The notes beneath the pieces are model-generated. The model worked only from the letters and a program-made list of their open reading frames with translations. It was not told where the DNA came from and ran no database searches. Shown piece by piece: positions 1-5,219 of a DNA stretch of 5,244 nt. Numbering within the stretch: position 1 is the stretch's first letter; each line of letters starts with the position of its first letter. The translations under genes and the position numbers were made by a program. Location: the NCBI GenBank assembly GCA_026396535.1, contig JAPLWP010000152.1, forward strand, positions 1-5,244, in the 5' to 3' direction. This stretch comes from Candidatus Magasanikiibacteriota bacterium (GTDB lineage: Bacteria > Patescibacteriota > Patescibacteriia > Magasanikbacterales > GWA2-37-8).

Positions 1-1740
1 TATGATAGCGCCGGTGTCGCGATTTTTCAAGATGGAAAAATAAAAAAAACCAAAGCGGTTGGGAAAATAGACAGTCTGGCCAAAAAAGTAAAAGATATTG
101 ATTTGGTAGGTAGTGTAGGTATTGCTCATACCAGATGGGCCACTCACGGTGGTGTCACAGAGGAAAATGCTCATCCTCACTATGGTTGCCAAGATGATTT
201 GGTAATTTGTCACAATGGAATTATTGAAAATTATCGTGAACTTAAAGAAAAATTTTTATCTGGTCACACTATCAAATCTCAAACTGACACAGAAATTTTG
301 GCACATTTGATAGAAGTATTTTACGAAGGAAATTTATTAACTGCCATACAAAAAGCGCTCGCTGAAGTACGTGGTACTTACGGATTGGTAGCGATGCACG
401 CTTCTGAACCAAATAAAATCATTGCGGCTCGTTTGGGAAGTCCTTTGGTAGTGGGTGTTGGTGACAATGAATATTATATCGCCTCAGACACTTCACCAAT
501 GCTGGTGCACACCAAAAATGTGGTATTTTTGGATGATGGAGAAGTGGCTGAAATTACTCCAGACTCTTTGAAAATTTTTAATGTTGAACATAAAAAAATT
601 GATAAACATGTTGAGAAGATCGAATGGGATGAAGCGCAGGCGCAAAAAAATGGATTTGATCATTTTATGCTTAAAGAAATTTTTGATCAGCCTACGGTAG
701 TGAAAGATGCTTTTCGCGGTCGCTATAGTTTAGAAGACGGCACTGCTCATCTGGGTGGGCTCAATATGACTGACGAACAGATGCATCAGGTAAAGCGTGT
801 GGTGATGCTTTCTTGCGGTACTGCTTATTATGCCGGACTGGTCGGTAAATATGCTTTTGAACGCTTGGCTGGATTGCCGACCGAGGCGGATGTAGCTAGT
901 GAATTTCGTTATCGTGATCCAATTATTGATAAACATACTTTGGTATTTGCTATTTCTCAGTCTGGTGAAACAGCAGATACTATTGCGGCTTTGCGTGAAG
1001 CTAAACGCAAAGGTGCTTTTGTGCGCGGCGTAGTGAATGTGGTGGGGTCTACAATTGCGCGCGAGACCGATGGTGGTACTTATATTCATGCTGGTCCTGA
1101 ATTGGCTGTCGCTTCCACTAAGGCCTATACCAATATGGTAACGGTTCTTATTTTGTATGCTCTGCAATTTGGCCGTCTCAATCGTATGAGTGTGGCGACT
1201 GGTGAGCGAATGCTGTATGCGCTTTTGGAAATTCCCGAGAAGATGAAAAAAGTTTTGGAACAAAGTGATAAAATAAAAGTGATCGCGCAAAAATATAAAG
1301 ATTATACTGACTGTATATTTTTGGGACGTGGTATTAATTTCCCAGTAGCGTTAGAAGGCGCTCTCAAACTAAAAGAAATTTCATATATTCACGCTGAAGG
1401 CTATGCTGGTGGTGAAATGAAGCATGGACCAATTGCGCTTTTGTCCGATAATTTTCCAATTATTGCTATTGCTACCAAAAATCAGTTGTATGAAAAAATG
1501 ATCAGTAATATTCAAGAAGCTAAAGCCAGAAAAGCACCAGTGATTCTGATTGCTACCGAAGGTGACACACAGGCGCAGGAAATAGCTGATGAGGTAATTT
1601 ATGTGCCTCAAACTATGGAATTATTAGAGCCGCTAGTGAATACTTTGGCACTGCAACTTTTGTCATATCATATTGCGGTATTGCTAGGTAAAGACGTGGA
1701 TAGACCAAGAAATTTAGCTAAGAGTGTAACCGTAGAATAA
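1..1740 (+). CDS. glmS: Glutamine--fructose-6-phosphate aminotransferase (isomerizing), 5'-truncated
   Basis: GlmS converts fructose-6-phosphate and glutamine to glucosamine-6-phosphate and glutamate in the cytoplasm, the entry step to UDP-GlcNAc and peptidoglycan. The open frame enters from base 1 (YDSAGVAIF) and gives 579 residues. E. coli GlmS has 609, so about 28 N-terminal residues, including the catalytic Cys of the glutaminase, lie outside the window. The TTG at 103 is internal and is not the start. Seen in order: glutaminase motifs HTRWATHGG and HNGIIENY; the first SIS domain with SCGTAYYAG, SQSGETADT and ASTKAYTN; the second SIS domain with LGRGINFPVALEGALKLKE and HAEGYAGGEMKHGP; and the C-terminal tail DVDRPRNLAKSVTVE, which carries the family's catalytic lysine. 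No frameshift or missing key residue is visible in the part present. It is followed after 2 bases by the HAD gene. The identification is very secure; upstream regulation is outside the window. Confidence 0.98.
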   Translation, partial: YDSAGVAIFQDGKIKKTKAVGKIDSLAKKVKDIDLVGSVGIAHTRWATHGGVTEENAHPHYGCQDDLVICHNGIIENYRELKEKFLSGHTIKSQTDTEILAHLIEVFYEGNLLTAIQKALAEVRGTYGLVAMHASEPNKIIAARLGSPLVVGVGDNEYYIASDTSPMLVHTKNVVFLDDGEVAEITPDSLKIFNVEHKKIDKHVEKIEWDEAQAQKNGFDHFMLKEIFDQPTVVKDAFRGRYSLEDGTAHLGGLNMTDEQMHQVKRVVMLSCGTAYYAGLVGKYAFERLAGLPTEADVASEFRYRDPIIDKHTLVFAISQSGETADTIAALREAKRKGAFVRGVVNVVGSTIARETDGGTYIHAGPELAVASTKAYTNMVTVLILYALQFGRLNRMSVATGERMLYALLEIPEKMKKVLEQSDKIKVIAQKYKDYTDCIFLGRGINFPVALEGALKLKEISYIHAEGYAGGEMKHGPIALLSDNFPIIAIATKNQLYEKMISNIQEAKARKAPVILIATEGDTQAQEIADEVIYVPQTMELLEPLVNTLALQLLSYHIAVLLGKDVDRPRNLAKSVTVE

Positions 1741-1742
1741 TT

Positions 1743-2396
1743 ATGGCCAAAAGATTTAAAGCTGTAATTTTTGATATGGATGGCGTGCTCATTGATAGTG
1801 AACAATATTGGGGTGCGGCCGAAGAAGGTTTTTTGAAAAAATATAATATGACTTCTACTCCAGAAATGAGTATATTATTTACTGGTAGAAGCGAAATTCA
1901 AAATGTTTCTTGGTTAAAAGAAAAATTTAATTTGCCTGGAACTGTGGAAGAGTTAATTTTAGAAAGACGAATTTTTACCGATAAAATTTATACTGATAAT
2001 ATTAAGCCACTACCGCTAGTAGAAAATTTATTATCCAAAATCAGCGCGATTTATCCGCAAGCCATCGCATCGGGTGCGCGCCATGAATTGATAAATGAAG
2101 TGGTGGATAAATTTAACTGGAGAAATTATTTTAAACAATTAATTTCCAGTGATGATGTTGGTCATATCGGTAAGCCAGATCCATTTATTTATTTGCATAC
2201 CGCTGATGTGCTTGGCGTACGACCAGAAGAATGTCTAGTATTTGAAGATGCACAAAATGGTGTGGTGTCAGCAAAAAGAGCCGGCATGAGCTGTATTGCA
2301 CTTGTTAATCAACAGTGGACCCGCGGTGATTATTCGCTCGCTGATATTCAGATTGATTCTTTTGGTGATGAAAGAATAAATGAATTTTTATTTTAA
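1743..2396 (+). CDS. HAD-superfamily hydrolase, beta-phosphoglucomutase/phosphatase-like
   Basis: This is a 217-residue cytosolic HAD protein, probably a sugar-phosphate phosphatase or phosphomutase. All four HAD motifs are visible. Motif I is DMDGVLIDSE, with nucleophile D11 and acid/base D13. Motif II is S110 in IASGA. Motif III is K144 in GKPDP. Motif IV is the E168-D169 pair in FEDAQNG. Residues about 15-90 form the helical cap expected of subfamily I members. Length and motif spacing fit the beta-phosphoglucomutase/GPH-like group, but the substrate cannot be read from sequence. The start ATG lies 2 bases after the glmS stop with no clear SD, which suggests translational coupling in the operon. 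Its place between glmS and yvcK suggests a phosphorylated hexose or amino sugar as substrate; this is inference. Alternatives are a general housecleaning phosphatase or a true phosphoglucomutase. Confidence 0.93.
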   Translation: MAKRFKAVIFDMDGVLIDSEQYWGAAEEGFLKKYNMTSTPEMSILFTGRSEIQNVSWLKEKFNLPGTVEELILERRIFTDKIYTDNIKPLPLVENLLSKISAIYPQAIASGARHELINEVVDKFNWRNYFKQLISSDDVGHIGKPDPFIYLHTADVLGVRPEECLVFEDAQNGVVSAKRAGMSCIALVNQQWTRGDYSLADIQIDSFGDERINEFLF

Positions 2397-2397
2397 T

Positions 2398-3351
2398 ATG
2401 ACTAAAAAGAAAGTAGTGGTTTTGGGAGGAGGCAATGGCAGTGCGGTGTCGCTAGTAGCGTTGAAACAAAACATCGCTAAGTTTGAAATTGTCGGCATTG
2501 TAGCTATGAGCGACTCGGGCGGCTCTTCTGGAAAATTGCGAAAAGAATTTGGAGTGTTGCCGCCAGGCGATATAATGCGCGCGGTTTTGGCTCTTTCCAA
2601 ATATGATTACCTGCTGCTTAAGAAAATCTTTTATACCAATCGTTTTGATAGTAAAGATAAATTAAATAAACATAATCTTGGTAATATATTTTTGACTCTG
2701 GCTACACGCTATGGCGGCGAGCTAATGTCAGCAGTGCAGGCGTTGGGACAGAGTGTGGAGATGCAAGGAAAAGTTTTCCCAGCTACTTTGTTCAGCAGTG
2801 ATTTGGTAGCAGAGCTCACCAATGGCAAAAAAGTTTTTAGCGAATATAAAATTGACCAACCAGAATACGACCGTAGTATCAAGATAAAAAAAGTATTTTT
2901 AGAACCAAAAGTAAAAGCTTATAGTGAAGCCACTAAGGCTATAAAATCCGCCGATTATATTATCTTAAGCCCTGGTAGTCTATATACCAGTGTGATAGCC
3001 ACCTTATTGCCATCCGGCATGCAAGAGGCCATCAAAAATAGCCGCGCTAAAATAATTTTTGTGTCAGGAAATGCTTATCGCACCGATAGTGAAACCGGCC
3101 CGGAAGATGTGGTGGGCGCAGTGCAGGCGCTACAGCAATATTTGCCTCGTAAAATTGATCTGGTTTTACATAATAATTGTCATCTCACAGCCGCTGATAA
3201 AAAAAAATACAAAGAAAAAAAATGGGGAGAATTGTTGGATAATTCTAAAGAGCTCAAAGAGTATAAAGTAGTAAGTTTTGATTATGAGCGTGATGGCGGT
3301 GGGTTGTGTTCGATAAAATTAGGGAAAAAATTAAAAGAAGTTTTGAATTGA
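2398..3351 (+). CDS. yvcK: YvcK/GlmR family (CofD-like) UDP-sugar-binding regulator
   Basis: This is a 317-residue member of the CofD/YvcK family. In Bacillus subtilis YvcK (renamed GlmR) binds UDP-GlcNAc, is needed for growth and normal cell shape on gluconeogenic carbon sources, and stimulates GlmS. Seen here: the N-terminal nucleotide-binding loop LGGGNGS (9-15), SDSGGSSGKLR (38-48), LPPGDIMR (54-61), HNLGNIF (92-98) and SPGSLYTSVIATLLPSG (191-207). The region where family members often read NLMTQPGETDG is diverged here (SGNAYRTDSETGPEDVVG, about 223-240). The chosen ATG is 1 base after the HAD stop and places the beta strand and glycine loop right at the N-terminus. An ATG at 2380 in the same frame would add six residues and overlap the HAD gene. 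A true CofD (F420 synthesis) is unlikely because no F420 genes are present and the motifs are YvcK-like. Co-location with glmS supports the GlmR role. Confidence 0.92.
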   Translation: MTKKKVVVLGGGNGSAVSLVALKQNIAKFEIVGIVAMSDSGGSSGKLRKEFGVLPPGDIMRAVLALSKYDYLLLKKIFYTNRFDSKDKLNKHNLGNIFLTLATRYGGELMSAVQALGQSVEMQGKVFPATLFSSDLVAELTNGKKVFSEYKIDQPEYDRSIKIKKVFLEPKVKAYSEATKAIKSADYIILSPGSLYTSVIATLLPSGMQEAIKNSRAKIIFVSGNAYRTDSETGPEDVVGAVQALQQYLPRKIDLVLHNNCHLTAADKKKYKEKKWGELLDNSKELKEYKVVSFDYERDGGGLCSIKLGKKLKEVLN

Positions 3352-3356
3352 AATAT

Positions 3357-3692
3357 ATGAATATTAAAAAAACTGAAAAACAGACACTGGGAATAAAAAT
3401 TTCAATAGAAGAAAATGAAATAGAAGTGGGTAGAGCTTGGCTCTATTTGGTATACAACGATTTACACCAAGAGCCGTACGGATTGCTCGAAGATGTGTTT
3501 GTAAGCGAAACAGCGCGCGGACAAGGATTTGGAAATGAGTTATTGAAATCCGCGATAGAGGAAGCAAAAAAAAGAGGCTGTTATAAATTGATTGGTACCA
3601 GTCGAAAGAGCCGAGAGAACGTGCATAGCTGGTATAAGAAATTAGGCTTTGAAGATTATGGTTTGGAATTTAGAATGGATCTTTTAAAATAA
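3357..3692 (+). CDS. Small GNAT-family N-acetyltransferase
   Basis: This is a 111-residue single-domain GNAT protein that would transfer an acetyl group from acetyl-CoA to an unidentified amine. The acetyl-CoA pyrophosphate loop RGQGFGN is at 54-60 (R/Q-x-x-G-x-G pattern), preceded by the beta-4 strand LLEDVFVSE. The C-terminal motif NVHSWYKKLGFEDYG (88-102) is the usual GNAT motif B. The ATG start lies 5 bases after the yvcK stop. An in-frame GTG at 3306 would add 17 lysine-rich residues inside yvcK and is less likely. There is no good SD. It is the last gene of the plus-strand run and is convergent with the minus-strand unit. Given glmS upstream, an amino-sugar phosphate substrate (the reaction done by eukaryotic GNA1) is imaginable, but nothing in the sequence identifies it. 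Protein or small-molecule acetylation is equally possible. Confidence 0.9.
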   Translation: MNIKKTEKQTLGIKISIEENEIEVGRAWLYLVYNDLHQEPYGLLEDVFVSETARGQGFGNELLKSAIEEAKKRGCYKLIGTSRKSRENVHSWYKKLGFEDYGLEFRMDLLK

Positions 3693-3734
3693 AAAATTCT
3701 CGAGTGGATCTAGAATAGTAAATGAGTAGGGTGT

Positions 3735-3768
3735 CCGACCGGCGCGCAAATAAATGCACGCCGGTCGG
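3735..3768. terminator. GC-rich perfect hairpin between convergent genes
   Basis: Ten bases at 3735-3744 (CCGACCGGCG) are exactly complementary to 3759-3768. After one mismatch the stem continues with GCA/TGC (3746-3748 with 3755-3757) and closes on an AATAAA loop. The hairpin lies 42 bases past the GNAT stop and 23 bases past the stop of the minus-strand 77-residue gene, so it could end transcription from both sides. No T-run follows on either strand, so it is not a classical intrinsic terminator; it may be a 3'-end stabilising or Rho-assisted structure. Its composition matches the GC-rich small gene, suggesting the two moved together. Confidence 0.5.
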
Positions 3769-3791
3769 TTCCCCGACACTTGTTCTGGACG

Positions 3792-4025
3792 CTACACGGT
3801 GAAGTCCAACTCCTTCTCGATGCCAGGATGCAATCCCGGCGAGGTGAAGCGGAACGGACCGCGACGGCCGACTTCCTGGTCAGCGAACACGGCCACCCAA
3901 TGGAACATGGGCGGGTCCTGGCTGTCCGGGACGGGCTTGGCAGTCAGGCGTTTGCCAGTCCACGTAGGGCGCAGGTCTTCGCGCAGAGCCTGGAGCTCGC
4001 GACGATCATTCTCGATGTTGGCCAT
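3792..4025 (-). CDS. Unrecognised 77-residue protein, GC-rich, downstream of a SAM-I riboswitch
   Basis: I do not recognise this family. From ATG at 4025 the protein starts MANIENDRRELQALREDLRP and ends EKELDFTV. It has no signal peptide, membrane segment or cysteine. The first third is charged and probably helical (about 2-18). The rest looks beta-rich, with aromatic strands (MFHWVAVFAD) and prolines. About 60 of 78 codons end in G or C (CTG, CGC, GTC, GAC), whereas neighbouring genes favour A/T endings; this supports real coding on this strand and an origin elsewhere. A run of five G lies 4 bases before the ATG and is a weak, close SD. A GTG at 4106 would give 104 residues, but the extra part is AT-rich, low in coding character and abuts the terminator. 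The gene is the only sizeable frame downstream of the riboswitch, so it is the probable regulated product. Its function is unknown; a role in methionine or SAM metabolism is inferred from regulation only. Confidence 0.65.
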   Translation of the reverse strand: MANIENDRRELQALREDLRPTWTGKRLTAKPVPDSQDPPMFHWVAVFADQEVGRRGPFRFTSPGLHPGIEKELDFTV

Positions 4026-4039
4026 GGTACCCCCAGAAA

Positions 4040-4070
4040 GGGTCGGGGAAGTTAAATTGAGGTCCGACCC
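4040..4070. repeat. Inverted repeat in the 5' leader of the 77-residue gene
   Basis: GGGTCGG at 4040-4046 is exactly complementary to CCGACCC at 4064-4070, with a 17-base AT-rich spacer. In the minus-strand transcript this 7-bp stem lies between the terminator and the 77-residue gene and starts at the G of the ATG at 4072-4070. The same arm sequence also occurs in the riboswitch aptamer (4197-4203), so alternative pairing is possible. The role is unproven. Confidence 0.4.
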
Positions 4071-4088
4071 ATGTCTTTGGCTCCTTTT
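4052..4088 (-). promoter_or_regulatory. Strong Shine-Dalgarno with a 6-codon reading frame
   Basis: On the minus strand AAAAGGAG (4088-4081) is followed after 8 bases by ATG at 4072-4070. This is the best-spaced SD-start pair in the window. The frame reads M-G-R-T-S-I and stops at 4052, so it is either a short leader peptide translated before the 77-residue gene, a remnant start of a damaged gene, or a decoy. It lies downstream of the riboswitch terminator, so it would be expressed only when transcription reads through. The frame does not match that of the 77-residue gene. Confidence 0.35.
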
Positions 4089-4110
4089 CAAAGATATGGA
4101 TCGCACCTAC

Positions 4111-4148
4111 AAATAAAAAATCCGTTATCAAAAAGAAAGATAACAGAT
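4111..4148 (-). terminator. Riboswitch-controlled intrinsic terminator with overlapping antiterminator
   Basis: On the minus strand ATCTGTTATC (4148-4139) pairs with GATAACGGAT (4129-4120), nine Watson-Crick pairs and one G-T wobble, with a 9-base loop. A T-rich tract, TTTTTATTT (4119-4111), follows directly. The aptamer's 3' segment AGGGAAAGAT (4190-4181) can instead pair with ATCTTTCTTT (4141-4132) in the terminator's 5' arm and loop, eight Watson-Crick pairs and two wobbles. This competing helix would use the 3' strands of P1 and P4 and break the terminator. A small hairpin (4177-4163, TCCGT/ACGGA) fits inside the antiterminator. The arrangement predicts transcription OFF when SAM is bound. 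Confidence 0.85.
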
Positions 4149-4180
4149 ACAAGCAAACTGTTTCCGTGTAAAACGGACAA

Positions 4181-4272
4181 ATCTTTCCCTGAGATAGGGT
4201 CGGAATTAGCACCCCGGTTTAGGGGGTTGCTGGGTGGTCATAGGGCCGAATCCCTCGCACCGCTCTAGATAA
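4181..4272 (-). promoter_or_regulatory. SAM-I (S-box) riboswitch aptamer
   Basis: Read on the minus strand from 4272, the sequence follows the S-box consensus closely: TTATCTAGAG, GGTG, AGGGATTCGGCCC, ATGA, GCAACC, GGTGCTAATTCC and finally GAAAGAT. Helices can be placed. P1 is short (ATCT with AGAT at 4184-4181). P2 pairs GGTG (4261-4258) with CACC (4236-4233). P3 pairs ACCCC (4227-4223) with GGGGT (4215-4211). P4 pairs CCCT (4199-4196) with AGGG (4190-4187). This class binds S-adenosylmethionine and usually turns off methionine/SAM synthesis or transport genes by premature termination. Here it is followed by a terminator and then an unknown small gene, with no known met gene. It points away from the methyltransferase at 4326. 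The identification rests on many conserved positions in the correct order. Confidence 0.95.
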
Positions 4273-4286
4273 ATTTTCCAACTAAG

Positions 4287-4319
4287 ATTATACTAGCATA
4301 AGTTATTAAAAATTGTCAA
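4287..4319 (-). promoter_or_regulatory. Probable sigma-70-type promoter for the riboswitch transcript
   Basis: On the minus strand a perfect -35 TTGACA (4319-4314) is followed by TAGTATAAT (4295-4287). A consensus TATAAT (4292-4287) sits at a long 21-base spacing; the overlapping TAGTAT (4295-4290) gives an acceptable 18-base spacing. Either would start RNA about 5-12 bases before the aptamer, exactly where a riboswitch leader should begin. The promoter lies within 40 bases of the divergent methyltransferase start. Confidence 0.6.
4288..4301. promoter_or_regulatory. Near-palindrome overlapping divergent -10-like sites
   Basis: TTATACTAGCATAA is symmetric at 12 of 14 positions. The plus strand holds TATACT (4289-4294), a possible -10 for the methyltransferase that would give a leader of about 25 bases, but no convincing -35 lies upstream of it. 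The minus-strand -10 overlaps the same bases. It could be a shared operator or just two overlapping AT-rich promoters. Confidence 0.25.
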
Positions 4320-4325
4320 TATTCT

Positions 4326-5219
4326 ATGTCAGATTCAACTTTATCGATACTGTCTACTTTGCCAAGTGCCGACTATGAATTACTCGATAGTGGCGATGGT
4401 GAAAAATTGGAACGCTACGGAAAAGTGGTTTTTCGCCGTCCGGATCCGCAAGCTCTTTGGAAGAAAAATTTGTCACTCAATAAAGATTGGGGCAATGCCC
4501 ATGCCGTATTTATTCGTGATGGCCGTGCGGCGGATTGGGATATTCGTCCTGGTACTCCTGAGAAGTGGACAATAAATTTTGGTGGATTGAAATTTAATAT
4601 TCGTCCGACTGCTTTTAAACATACCGGACTTTTCCCAGAACAAGAAGGTAATTGGAATTGGATGAGAGAAATGATAAAAAAACGTCTGCCAAAACAAAAA
4701 GAAATTAGTGTTTTAAATTTATTTGGGTATACCGGTGGTGCCAGCTTGGCGTGTGCTCAGGCCGGAGCCCAGGTATGTCATGTGGATGGATCCAAAGTAG
4801 CGATTGGTTGGGCACGTGACAATGCGGAATTATCCGGACTAAAAGAAAAACCAATTCGCTGGATATTGGATGATGCTGTAGAATTTGTAAAACGCGAAGT
4901 AAAACGTGGAAAAAAATATGATGGTATCCTGATGGATCCGCCAGCTTTTGGTCATGGACCAAACGGCGAGATGTGGAAGGTAGAAAAAGATTTTGTAGGG
5001 TTGGTAGATTTGTGTAGTGAAATTTTATCTGAGACTCCATTATTTTTCCTTATCAATGGCTATGCTGCCGGCTACTCCGCGATTGCCTATGAAAATAATT
5101 TGCAGATGCTATTGAAAAAATATGGTGGTCAGACCGAAAAAGGGGAATTAACTTTGCAAGAAAGTAAAAGTGGACGTTTGTTGCCATGTGGTATTTTTGC
5201 GAGATGGAGTAGTAAATAA
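4326..5219 (+). CDS. Class I SAM-dependent methyltransferase, RlmI/COG1092-like
   Basis: This 297-residue protein probably methylates 23S rRNA or another RNA using S-adenosylmethionine. The Rossmann-fold SAM-binding motif I is VLNLFGYTGGAS (129-140). The acidic residue binding the ribose is D154 in CHVDGSK, and the next acidic site is LDDA (181-184). Motif IV is MDPPAFG (203-209), the N/DPP-type motif near the active site. The stretch GGLKFNIRPTAFKHTGLFPEQ (86-106) matches the central-domain hairpin of RlmI-type enzymes, where the equivalent reads K-T-G-F-x-x-D-Q. The N-terminal PUA domain of full RlmI (about 390-400 residues) is absent, so the RNA target may differ. The start ATG has no SD. 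The gene is divergent from the SAM-riboswitch unit; both handle SAM, but the riboswitch is on the other strand and cannot control it in cis. The family is secure, the substrate is not. Confidence 0.9.
   Translation: MSDSTLSILSTLPSADYELLDSGDGEKLERYGKVVFRRPDPQALWKKNLSLNKDWGNAHAVFIRDGRAADWDIRPGTPEKWTINFGGLKFNIRPTAFKHTGLFPEQEGNWNWMREMIKKRLPKQKEISVLNLFGYTGGASLACAQAGAQVCHVDGSKVAIGWARDNAELSGLKEKPIRWILDDAVEFVKREVKRGKKYDGILMDPPAFGHGPNGEMWKVEKDFVGLVDLCSEILSETPLFFLINGYAAGYSAIAYENNLQMLLKKYGGQTEKGELTLQESKSGRLLPCGIFARWSSK

Noticed and set aside
730..1290. Long antisense frame of 186 codons within glmS.
   Set aside because: It lies wholly inside well-conserved glmS sequence and its product shows no family motif; it is a shadow frame.
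3735..3791. Integron cassette (small gene followed by an attC-like hairpin).
   Set aside because: The hairpin lacks the RYYYAAC and GTTRRRY core sites and the bulged, imperfect stem of attC; the stem is perfectly paired instead.
3754..4116. Plus-strand frame of 120 codons through the GC-rich region.
   Set aside because: Its composition (many Arg, Ser, Trp, Pro) looks like a shadow; the minus strand has the consistent G/C third-position pattern and follows a promoter and riboswitch.
4006..4212. Minus-strand 68-codon frame running through the aptamer, terminator and leader.
   Set aside because: It overlaps conserved riboswitch and terminator structure, and its frame differs from both the SD-linked ATG and the 77-residue gene.
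3709..4269. TCTAGA at 3709-3714 and at 4264-4269 flanking the riboswitch/small-gene segment, as a possible target-site duplication or cloning scar.
   Set aside because: Only six palindromic bases match, the flanks differ, and the right copy lies in conserved riboswitch sequence (CTAGAG). Coincidence is the simpler reading.
4181..5219. Riboswitch control of the methyltransferase gene.
   Set aside because: The aptamer matches the consensus only on the minus strand and its terminator lies further away from the methyltransferase, so it cannot act on that gene in cis.
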